From Hymenobacter sp. BT730 (GTDB lineage: Bacteria; Bacteroidota; Bacteroidia; Cytophagales; Hymenobacteraceae): DNA of 64,000 bases. Of this stretch, positions 15,788-24,929 are shown piece by piece (the first letter of the stretch is position 1; each line of letters starts with the position of its first letter). Both the position numbers and the translations under genes were made by a program. The stretch is taken from NCBI RefSeq assembly GCF_030542105.1, contig NZ_JAUOFB010000003.1, positions 248,001 through 312,000 on the forward strand, read 5' to 3'. The notes beneath the pieces were generated by a model, which had not been told where the DNA came from, searched no databases, and saw only the letters and a program-made list of their open reading frames with translations.

Positions 15788-17398
15788 GTGTTTGCCACTA
15801 CTACAGGGCTTCGGCCCTTTATCAATTGCCTGTTTTTCCTGGCTTTGCCCTTGGCGGCGTGTACTTCCCCTGTCGCCTCGGCGCCGATACTGCCAGCTAT
15901 TCCTGCGGATTCTGTTGTTACTATAGCTGCCGGGCCACAATATGCGCGCGGAGCCGTTCATCAGTTTTTTTGGGGGCGGCATTACCGCAAAGTATGGGCG
16001 CAACCCATCCGGGTGCCCGTTATTAGCCTGCATAATGTGGTACCCGGTGGGCTCACGCCGTTACTGGCTGGTGGCAGCTTTCAAACCAAAAACCTGCGCT
16101 TGGTAGATGCGGGGGGGAAAGAGTATGTGCTGCGCTCCGTGGATAAGGATGCCACCAAAGCTTTGCCTGCGCGCCTGCAGAAAGGGCCGGTAGGGCGCCT
16201 CATGAAAGATCAGACCAGCGTCATTCACCCTTATGGCGCCTACATTGTGCCAGCGCTGGCCCAGGCAGCCGGCGTATTTCATACTAACCCTCGCTTAGTG
16301 TACGTGGGTGATGACCCGGCGCTGGGTATTTTCCGGAAGGAATACGCCAATGCGCTCTACCTGTTGGAGGAACGCCCGGAAGGGGACCAGAGTACAGTGG
16401 CCAGCTTTGGCCGCTCAGCTAAAGTAGAAAGCTCGCGCAAAGTATTCACGCAGATGCTGTTGCATGCAAACCACCGTGTTGCGGCGCGGCAGTACCTGCG
16501 AGCCCGGCTTTTCGATATGTATCTGGGCGACTGGAGCCGGCGCGAAGACCAATGGCGCTGGGCCAGCTTTCCCACCGCTGAGGGCGGAATGCGCTATGAG
16601 GCCATTCCGCGCGACCGGGACCATGCCTTTTTTAAGTTTGATGATGGTCTGCTGACGCACATCGTAGCCTGGATCAAGAGCAACTACCAGAGCTTTCATG
16701 AAGACATTCGCTTGTCGGATGTGGCAGGCCTGAATAAAGCAGCCCTGCCCATGGACAAGTCACTGCTCGTGTATCTGAGCCGCCGGGATTTTCAGGAAGT
16801 GGCCGACTCCATGCGGGTAAACCTGAACAATGTGGTGATTGACCGGGCTATTGCCCAATGGCCGCCGGAAATTCTGGCGTTGTCACAGGACGAATTTAGG
16901 CGCAAGCTGCGCCACCGACGTGACCAGCTGCCGGCCGTAGCCAATAAATTTTATGAGTTGCTGGCCCTGGAGGTAGAAGTGCCCGGTACCGACGAGCCGG
17001 AACGCTTTGTGCTGGAACCCGCCGGCACTGGCCAAATACAGCTGAGCGTATACCGGAGCCAGGCCAGGGCAGCAGCCGATAGTCTGATTGGTCGGCGCAC
17101 TTTCCGGGCAAGTGAAACCCAGGCCCTACGGTTGTTTGGGTTAGGCGGAAATGATGTTTTGGAGGTGCGCGGAATACCCGATTTTGACGAGCCAGTTAGT
17201 TTTTATGATGGAGCCGGGCAGGATCAGCTGCAAACACCAGCAGAAACCGCTGCCCTGGCCAAAACCCGTATTACGGTGTATGACAGCGGTGATGGTAATG
17301 GGTTTGCTGCCCCTAAAGGCGTGAAAGTAATGGAGTACAAGCCTGCTGCCCAAGAGTTTGATGCTGCCGGATGGCTACTGCGTCATCGACTGTATTAG
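15788..17398 (+). CDS. Kinase-like lipoprotein paralogue with altered catalytic loop
   Basis: A 536-residue paralogue of the leftward neighbour, starting at GTG 15788: signal peptide ending PLAAC (Cys25). Shared blocks can be aligned by eye: YARGAVHQFFWGRHYRKVW, EYVLRSVDKD (Lys120), KDQTSVIHPYGAYIVPALAQAAGVFHTNPR, LRARLFDMYLGDW, IPRDRDHAFFKFDDGLL, VPGTDEPERF and the C-terminal FGLGGNDVLEV. The decisive difference is in the loop: GDWSRREDQW (247-256) in place of GDWDRHEGQW, so the putative catalytic Asp and His are lost, while the later Asp-rich RDRDHAFFKFDD is kept. It may be a pseudokinase or a partner of the first protein. The function is unknown; secretion to the envelope is clear. Confidence 0.8.
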   Translation: MFATTTGLRPFINCLFFLALPLAACTSPVASAPILPAIPADSVVTIAAGPQYARGAVHQFFWGRHYRKVWAQPIRVPVISLHNVVPGGLTPLLAGGSFQTKNLRLVDAGGKEYVLRSVDKDATKALPARLQKGPVGRLMKDQTSVIHPYGAYIVPALAQAAGVFHTNPRLVYVGDDPALGIFRKEYANALYLLEERPEGDQSTVASFGRSAKVESSRKVFTQMLLHANHRVAARQYLRARLFDMYLGDWSRREDQWRWASFPTAEGGMRYEAIPRDRDHAFFKFDDGLLTHIVAWIKSNYQSFHEDIRLSDVAGLNKAALPMDKSLLVYLSRRDFQEVADSMRVNLNNVVIDRAIAQWPPEILALSQDEFRRKLRHRRDQLPAVANKFYELLALEVEVPGTDEPERFVLEPAGTGQIQLSVYRSQARAAADSLIGRRTFRASETQALRLFGLGGNDVLEVRGIPDFDEPVSFYDGAGQDQLQTPAETAALAKTRITVYDSGDGNGFAAPKGVKVMEYKPAAQEFDAAGWLLRHRLY

Positions 17399-17416
17399 GC
17401 CGTAGTGAAAACTAGT

Positions 17417-17848
17417 TTACCCGGCGCAAACCCAGCGTACCGCTTCCCCTTCATCAATAAATAACTGCAGGCGGTAGGGCTGCGCGGTACCCTGAGCCAG
17501 AATAACAGCTTCCTTTAACTCCGGATCCGTCCGAATGGCCTCATTACGCGCCGGGGCTAAAAGATAAGCTACCTGCAACGTATCAGGCAGCTCAGCCGCT
17601 ACAGTAGGCAGTAATTGGTTGGCAACCCAGGTAGAAGGAATGGCATCCAGTTCCAGACGCCGACGCACATCAACCAGCCAGCGCATAGCCCCCGCTGTTC
17701 GGGCCGCTTCGCGGGCCGCCTGAAAACCGGTTTGCAGCTCACTCATAGTCACATCGCGCAGCCACCGCAAAGTGAGAAGCTGCAAATCCGGACGATAGGC
17801 AATAGTAAGATAGTCTGAATGAAAACCGGGAGCGGAAGCCGTAGGCAT
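17417..17848 (-). CDS. SpoIIAA/STAS-like small protein
   Basis: A 143-residue soluble protein of a Hymenobacter-type family resembling SpoIIAA-like (STAS/SEC14-like) domains. Strand-helix features: YLTIAYRPDLQLLTLRWL, then an amphipathic helix (MSELQTGFQAAREAARTAG), then MRWLVDVRRRLEL, then a Trp-containing helix and QVAYLLAP. It is homologous by pattern to the next gene (17909-18385) and to the pseudogene at 33884-34302. No signal peptide or membrane segment is present. In this superfamily the domain commonly binds partners or lipids, but no function is known for this branch. It is convergent with the kinase-like lipoprotein gene (18 bp gap). Confidence 0.75.
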   Translation of the reverse strand: MPTASAPGFHSDYLTIAYRPDLQLLTLRWLRDVTMSELQTGFQAAREAARTAGAMRWLVDVRRRLELDAIPSTWVANQLLPTVAAELPDTLQVAYLLAPARNEAIRTDPELKEAVILAQGTAQPYRLQLFIDEGEAVRWVCAG

Positions 17849-17908
17849 TGAAAAGAAGAAGCTGGATGCCCGGGGAAAGTGAAAAGGTACTAGGAGCCGT
17901 AAGCAAAC

Positions 17909-18385
17909 TTAAAGGCTTGGGCGGTTTTCCGACAGCACGGGAGTGGGAGTGGCAACGGCCAATGACAAGGGCTGCCCCGGAATAAGCTGGCCACCCATAA
18001 TCCACTGGCGGGCAGCGGCCCGGCTGGCAAAATAGCCGGTGCTAAGCGGTGCCAGCGTTCCGGCGCGCTCCAGCAGTTCAATAACCCCCGTGCGTATTAC
18101 CTGGCTTCTAGATTCCACTATAGCCATATGCGTAATGTCAAGCTCAACAAACTGCATTAACCACTCTGTCCGTACCCAGGCTTCATCATCAGGGCTGATG
18201 CCCGGCATGCGGCGCAGGTTGCTGATCCAGCCCCGGACGTGATACTCGCGGGCCAGCACCAGGCCAGTCTGCAAACCCAGACGTAGTTCCTCGCTGGTGG
18301 GCCGGCGCAACCACTCAGATTCCAGCGTGTGCGCAAATCCGTCGTAATAAATGCGCAGATACGGTGTGTTGTAAAGAGCCAACAT
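17909..18385 (-). CDS. SpoIIAA/STAS-like small protein, paralogue
   Basis: A 158-residue soluble protein starting MLALYNTPYLRIYYDGFAHT. It has the same succession as the 17417 gene: beta-strand pair, LESEWLRRPTSEELRLGLQTGLVLA helix, RGWISNLRRMPGI strand, DDEAWVRTEWLMQF helix, ITHMAIVES strand and a final helix FASRAAARQWI. A 30-residue Pro/Leu-rich tail follows. Sequence identity between the two is low, so the duplication is old or they were assembled separately. The pair is probably co-transcribed (60 bp gap). The function is unknown. Confidence 0.75.
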   Translation of the reverse strand: MLALYNTPYLRIYYDGFAHTLESEWLRRPTSEELRLGLQTGLVLAREYHVRGWISNLRRMPGISPDDEAWVRTEWLMQFVELDITHMAIVESRSQVIRTGVIELLERAGTLAPLSTGYFASRAAARQWIMGGQLIPGQPLSLAVATPTPVLSENRPSL

Positions 18386-18535
18386 AACCAGAGCAGTTAG
18401 GTGTTTGGGCCAACCAAGCCATAGTAGGCTCAGGAAGATACAGATTTTTTAGACGGACCAAAATTCTGCCATCAAAACACACCAAGGATGCCATAAGGAT
18501 AAGGAAGGTTGCTTTACCGATTGATTAATAAATCT

Positions 18536-20017
18536 TTATCGGAACACCTTCACCTTGTCTTTATGCTTGGTTCGCAGATACTGCCGGATTATCTGCTGCA
18601 CGTCCTTATTATCGTTGTACCGGGTAATAGCCAGCTTAAAGTCATCAAGCCGGCGGGCCGTGAAAGTGTCATCCACATAGCCAAACCCCAGATAACGGCC
18701 GTTTTCTACCACCACCAGGCTTTTCTCGCTTTCGTGCCGTCCCTGTCCCATTACCACAAACGAGCCGTGCTCATACGTGAACGACTCAATGGCTTCCTCC
18801 ACGCGCTGGTTGTATTCTTCCGGCGGTTCCAGGCCCAGGCAGGCGCCCTTGCAGCGGTGCACCTGGTAGTCGAAGCAGGAACCCTGGGTTTTATATAAGT
18901 CGCAGAGCTTCTGGCAGAGGTTGAACTTAGCTACTTTGTGGAATAGAAAACCTTTGGCTTTGTACTGGTTTCCCAGCGCAATAAGCGGGTGAGACTCCGC
19001 GTGGTCATCGGCGCGGCCATAGTACAGGTGCTTGTAGCCCTGCTCATCGGTCCGCAGGAAAATACCCGCCGGAAACACGGAGCGTCGTTGCTGCCGGTTA
19101 TACAAGGGTTTCATGCGCTTGATTTCATGCGACTCATACAGCAGCGCCACCAGCTCCGAGCCCGTCAACTCCCAGGTAATGTCCGATATCGAATTTTTGA
19201 ACTCAATGCTCTTGCGCGACTTATAGTCGACGGCAAAGTGTTGCTGAATGCGCTTGTAGATATTGATGCTCTTGCCCACATAAATCACCTCGCCCTGCTC
19301 ATTGTGGAAGTAATACACCCCCGCAGACTGGGGTAGCTCGGCTACCTTCTGCGGGGTTATGTTGGGCGGAAGCAGTGCCGTTTTGATGGCATCCTGCACA
19401 GCCTTCACTTTGCGGGGCGAAGGCTGCTTGGCGGCGGGGCGGTTGCCGGCCGGGGCGGATATATCCAGGGCCGCCAGGGTATCGGCGGGGCTGATGGCTG
19501 GGTTGGTGAGGGCTTCTTCCTGCTGCGTAATCTTCAACAGCCGGTCAAAGAGAATAGCTGTGGCAGCGGCGTCGCCGGCGGCACGGTGGCGGCCATTAAG
19601 CGGAATGCCAATGTTCTGACAAAGTTTTCCCAGACTGTAGCTGGGCTGCCCCGGTATCAGGGAGCGGCTCAGGCGCACAGTGCATAGCGTTTTGCGGGAG
19701 TAGTTAAACCCTAAATCCGCAAACTCCTTTTTCATGAAGGAGTAGTCAAAGCGCACGTTGTGCGCCACAAACACGCAGCCTTCGGTCATTTCCACCACCT
19801 TGCGCGCTACTTCATGAAACTTGGGCGCGTCCCGCACCATATCATCGGTAATGCCCGTGAGTTGGGAAATGAAGAAGGGGATAGGCCGCCCGGGGTTCAG
19901 CAGGGTATCGAACTGATCCACCACTTTCTCGCCATCATGGATAAAGATGGCTATTTCCGTAATCCGGTCCTGGGCAGGTTGTCCGCCGGTGGTTTCAAGG
20001 TCAATAATAGCGTACAA
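18536..20017 (-). CDS. DnaQ-like exonuclease fused to GIY-YIG nuclease
   Basis: A 493-residue two-nuclease protein. Residues 1-165 are a DEDDh 3'-5' exonuclease: IIDLETTG (DxE), FVAHNVRFDYSFM and HRAAGDAAAT (HxAxxD). Residues ~225-310 are a GIY-YIG domain: GVYYFHNEQGEVIYVGKS with the conserved Arg in IYKRIQQHF, as in UvrC/Cho. The C-terminal third includes a Cys cluster (LCQKLCDLYKTQGSCFDYQVHRCKGACL) like that of UvrC-type proteins. The fusion is known in Bacteroidota and Actinobacteria and is annotated as exonuclease domain-containing or DNA polymerase III epsilon-like; a DNA-repair role (Cho-like incision with trimming) is inferred. The gene is monocistronic as far as can be seen. Confidence 0.92.
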   Translation of the reverse strand: MYAIIDLETTGGQPAQDRITEIAIFIHDGEKVVDQFDTLLNPGRPIPFFISQLTGITDDMVRDAPKFHEVARKVVEMTEGCVFVAHNVRFDYSFMKKEFADLGFNYSRKTLCTVRLSRSLIPGQPSYSLGKLCQNIGIPLNGRHRAAGDAAATAILFDRLLKITQQEEALTNPAISPADTLAALDISAPAGNRPAAKQPSPRKVKAVQDAIKTALLPPNITPQKVAELPQSAGVYYFHNEQGEVIYVGKSINIYKRIQQHFAVDYKSRKSIEFKNSISDITWELTGSELVALLYESHEIKRMKPLYNRQQRRSVFPAGIFLRTDEQGYKHLYYGRADDHAESHPLIALGNQYKAKGFLFHKVAKFNLCQKLCDLYKTQGSCFDYQVHRCKGACLGLEPPEEYNQRVEEAIESFTYEHGSFVVMGQGRHESEKSLVVVENGRYLGFGYVDDTFTARRLDDFKLAITRYNDNKDVQQIIRQYLRTKHKDKVKVFR

Positions 20018-20139
20018 AAGCGGCGCGGTAACGGGTAGTGAACAATGCTAAGCAGATTGGTAACAAAGATAACCTATCCAAAGGTTGCAGCCATTTTTGC
20101 GCGCCGTTTTAGGGCGCTGTAGAAATGAGCAATACGCAA

Positions 20140-20167
20140 AAAAGCCTGCCCTTGCAGGCAGGCTTTT
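20140..20167 (-). terminator. Rho-independent terminator
   Basis: An 11-bp perfect stem (AAAAGCCTGCC and its complement) with a CTTGCA loop, located 20 bp beyond the stop codon of the four-helix-bundle gene on the minus strand and followed by T residues. Confidence 0.85.
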
Positions 20168-20187
20168 CTAAGCAATAATTTAACAGG

Positions 20188-20661
20188 TTAGCTGACGCGG
20201 CCTTTTTGCTGGGTTACCCAGTTTTTGGCCGAAAGTATATCGCCGTGTTGCTTTTGAATCACGCTACGGGCTTCTACGGGCAGCTCACTGGAGCGTAGCG
20301 CCGTCTCGTAGGCCTGTAGAGCAGTGGCATCACCGGTTTCGCACTCACCCAGAATAGCCGAGTCGTTGTGCCCGGTTACAGCCGATTTAATATTGATCCA
20401 GCCCCGGTGTAGCGCAGCGGCGGCGTCTGTCAGGGCACCTTCTACGGTGCCTTCATTACGGGTATTTACACCCCACTGGCGGGCTTTCTGCTCCAGTTCC
20501 GAAGCAAACTGTGCCCGCTGCTGGCTGAGCTTGCTCAGCTCAGTGCGCAACTGGGGGTTGGTTACCCCTTCAGCAGCTTCCTGGTATCCTTTTGTAGCTG
20601 TTTTATTGATTTCGACCAGGTCATTTAAGGCCCGGGCGGCAGGTTCAGTGAAAGCAGACAT
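20188..20661 (-). CDS. PA2169/DUF2383-type four-helix-bundle protein
   Basis: A 157-residue helical protein of the DUF2383 (PA2169 family, ferritin-like) type. Features are an N-terminal helix with LNDLVEINKTATKGYQEAAEG, a second with LRTELSKLSQQRAQFASELEQ, then GALTDAAAALHRGWINIKSAVTG and ALQAYETALRSSELP. The LNDL-E-x-x-x-x-Y-x-x-A signature is typical. Stress or general-defence contexts are common for this family, but no activity is proven. The start MSAFTEPAARALNDL at 20661 is chosen over an ATG at 20724 that would add 21 residues without family character. Confidence 0.88.
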   Translation of the reverse strand: MSAFTEPAARALNDLVEINKTATKGYQEAAEGVTNPQLRTELSKLSQQRAQFASELEQKARQWGVNTRNEGTVEGALTDAAAALHRGWINIKSAVTGHNDSAILGECETGDATALQAYETALRSSELPVEARSVIQKQHGDILSAKNWVTQQKGRVS

Positions 20662-20755
20662 AATGATAACATTTAAGTGATGGGATAAAAAAGCACGCCC
20701 GGCAGGAAAATCCTGTCCGAACATGCTTTCTTATACTGCTTGAAATCAGGCCGGG

Positions 20756-21943
20756 TTACGATTCTTCCCCTTTCACACGTAGCCAGAGCCGTCGGAAAAA
20801 ACCCGGTTCCCCGGCCGCTACACTTTTTATATTGTCTTCTCCTTCAGCAGTATCGCCCAGCAAAAAGCCCCAGGGTTCGGTTATTTTGCTGGCGTCCAGT
20901 ATCACCTTCACTACGGCAATCAGCGGAATGCTCAGTATCATGCCGGGGGTGCCCCACAGCTCAGCCCCCAGCACCAGGGCAATAATGGCGGCCATAGGAT
21001 TTATACTTACCTGCGAGCCGGTTATCATGGGAGTAATAAAATTGCCTTCCAGAAATTGCACAAAGGCAAATACGCCCACCACGCCCGCCGCGTGCAGCGG
21101 GGAGCCGGTTTCTACCAGCGTAATAATAGCGGGCACGCTGGCCCCAATCATAATGCCGATGTAGGGAATAACCGCCAGCACTGAGGCAAAAATGGCAAAG
21201 AAGATGGCAAACTTCACCTGCAAAGCCAGCAGCCCGATTCCGTTCAGAATAGCTACTACCACAATCACTTTAAACAGCCCGGAAATGTAGGCCTGCACCA
21301 CCGTCTGGATGTTATCCACGGTGTTCAGCACCGTCGTGCGCTTGTCCGGCGATACAAAGCGGAACATAAACTGGCGCAAATGGTCCCGGTAATACAGAAA
21401 GCAGAAGATGTAGATAGGCACCTGCAGCAGGTTGCTGACTACCGCCGAGGTAGTCTTAAACGTAGTGTTGAGGTAGCTGCCGCTGTCCTTTTTCAGGGAC
21501 TTCATGGTGGATTGCTTCAGCTCCTCATCCGAAATTGGGTCGATGCCGAATCGCTGGCTGGCCCAGTCCTGGAACTGGTGGAAAACCTGAAAGAGCTTTT
21601 CCTGCAGCTTGGGCAGCTCACTCTTAAATTGGGTAAGCTGCGAGGCAAAACCCATAATAATGCCGGCAAACAGTAGGGCCATCAACAGCAGGCACAGAAT
21701 AATGGCCAGAATGCGGGGCACCCCGCGACCCTCAAGCCACCGACTGATGGGCAGCAGCAAAAGCGTAAATAGAGCCGAAAACAGCAGGGGCAGCAGTACA
21801 TCATCCAGTACTTTAAGCGAATAAACCGTGAGCACAGCGGCTATCAGCAGAAAAGCATACTGCACAATGGGAGTCTGCCTTACCTCCGAAGTAGGCTTAT
21901 GCCCAGTGCTGGGTAAGCGGGGTTGGGTAGAGGGAGGAAGCAT
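20756..21943 (-). CDS. AI-2E family transporter (PerM/TqsA-like)
   Basis: A 395-residue polytopic membrane protein of the AI-2E transporter family (PF01594). A pair of N-terminal helices (FLLIAAVLTVYSLKVL; LLPLLFSALFTLLLLPI) is followed by a soluble helical segment (SQLTQFKSELPKLQEKLFQVF, ~115-140), then further helices, and the family hallmark PYIGIMIGASVPAIITL. A second hallmark, QFLEGNFITPMITGSQVSINPM, lies near the C-terminus. Members export autoinducer-2, small metabolites or ions; the substrate here is unknown. It lies upstream of the DUF2383 gene on the same strand (94 bp gap), and the two may share a transcript. Confidence 0.92.
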   Translation of the reverse strand: MLPPSTQPRLPSTGHKPTSEVRQTPIVQYAFLLIAAVLTVYSLKVLDDVLLPLLFSALFTLLLLPISRWLEGRGVPRILAIILCLLLMALLFAGIIMGFASQLTQFKSELPKLQEKLFQVFHQFQDWASQRFGIDPISDEELKQSTMKSLKKDSGSYLNTTFKTTSAVVSNLLQVPIYIFCFLYYRDHLRQFMFRFVSPDKRTTVLNTVDNIQTVVQAYISGLFKVIVVVAILNGIGLLALQVKFAIFFAIFASVLAVIPYIGIMIGASVPAIITLVETGSPLHAAGVVGVFAFVQFLEGNFITPMITGSQVSINPMAAIIALVLGAELWGTPGMILSIPLIAVVKVILDASKITEPWGFLLGDTAEGEDNIKSVAAGEPGFFRRLWLRVKGEES

Positions 21944-22137
21944 TTGCTAAATTTATTGGTATGACAAAAGAAGGTTTGAGAACAGTTTAGAGCTTATTTT
22001 GCCCTTTATGGTGGAACTTTTACTAAAAAAGCGAAGTTCGAAAGAGTTGAATTTGCTAAAAAATATAGCTTGCATGAAACGCGGAAAAACTCAATTTTCT
22101 GCGTTATTTTACCTCAAATTTGAATTCTGATTACCAC

Positions 22138-24057
<1,920 letters not shown>

Positions 24058-24180
24058 CTTTTTAACCTTCCGCCAGCCAGTAAATCTGGGAAGCAGGAGA
24101 GAAGTACAAGATGTAAGCACAAACTCACCTTAGGCTCGGACAGTCCTTATATGTGCTGCCGGTCCGTTTTCTGCTCCGCC

Positions 24181-24879
24181 ATGTTTCCTTTACTGGATTT
24201 ACTACGGCGCGGCGCTTTGCACCGCACGCGGGTTGAGGCCTTCTCTGATGGTGTTTTTGCCATTGTAGTGACCCTGCTGATTCTGGAAGTAAGGGTACCG
24301 CATTTAGAGCATGGCACCGTGGCTGAGCTAAAGCATGGCTTGCATGAGGTAGTCCCTAAAGTATTAAGCTGGGCAATCAGCTTTATTGTAGTCTGTAAAT
24401 TTTGGATCAACCATTCCTACATCTTCAGTCTGGCTCGCCACAGCAGCTACGCCCTGATGTGGATCAATGCGTTGTTTCTGATGGCGCAGGCCTTCATTCC
24501 CTTTCCCACGGCTCTGTTAGGGGAGTATCCTTACAATCCATTAGCTGTGAGTTTCTTTGGCGTGGTGCTGCTGGTCAACACACTTCTGTTTGTCTGGATG
24601 CATTATTACATCAATGCTTATCTGCTACACGCGCATATGCATCGGGTGTCGCGGCGCACGTTGCTGAGTCGCTCCATGGTGGGGCCGGCTTGCTATGCAT
24701 TAGGTGCTGGGCTGGCCTGGGTCAGTGTGTGGGCTGCCTTTGCGGTATACCTACTCACACCGCTGTTTTTTATCGTGCCTCTCCAACCCGACCATGGGCT
24801 GGCCGTGGCCGAAGGCCTGTTGGAAGAACCCTCCACAACTCCCAAACCTTACCCAGGCCACAGCTCGGTGTCGGTCTGA
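24181..24879 (+). CDS. TMEM175-type potassium channel protein (DUF1211)
   Basis: A 232-residue membrane protein of the TMEM175 family (PF06736). The signature RTRVEAFSDGVFAIVVTLL in the first helix (F-S-D-G-V-F-A-I) is the filter-region motif of prokaryotic TMEM175 K+ channels. About six hydrophobic segments follow, including LSWAISFIVVCKFWINHSYIF and a helix with WINALFLMAQAFIPFPTALLG. Prokaryotic members have one 6-TM unit and assemble as tetramers. The start ATG 24181 gives MFPLLDLLRRGALHRTR; ten upstream codons to 24151 are less likely. It is inserted between parE and parC on the same strand, an unusual neighbourhood that may be accidental. The C-terminal tail (LAVAEGLLEEPSTT...) is hydrophilic. 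Confidence 0.9.
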   Translation: MFPLLDLLRRGALHRTRVEAFSDGVFAIVVTLLILEVRVPHLEHGTVAELKHGLHEVVPKVLSWAISFIVVCKFWINHSYIFSLARHSSYALMWINALFLMAQAFIPFPTALLGEYPYNPLAVSFFGVVLLVNTLLFVWMHYYINAYLLHAHMHRVSRRTLLSRSMVGPACYALGAGLAWVSVWAAFAVYLLTPLFFIVPLQPDHGLAVAEGLLEEPSTTPKPYPGHSSVSV

Positions 24880-24893
24880 ATTCAATAATTTAA

Positions 24894-24924
24894 TTTGGCA
24901 GTGGCAGTCCGCCACACATCTTTG
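24894..24924 (+). promoter_or_regulatory. Putative promoter of parC, TTTG-N19-CATCTTTG
   Basis: TTTG at 24894-24897 and CATCTTTG at 24917-24924 are separated by exactly 19 bp. This matches the Bacteroidota consensus TTTG-N19-TAnnTTTG except for one base. The start codon GTG of parC lies only 5 bp after the -7 element, so the mRNA may be leaderless or nearly so. Confidence 0.65.
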
Positions 24925-24929
24925 TTCCT

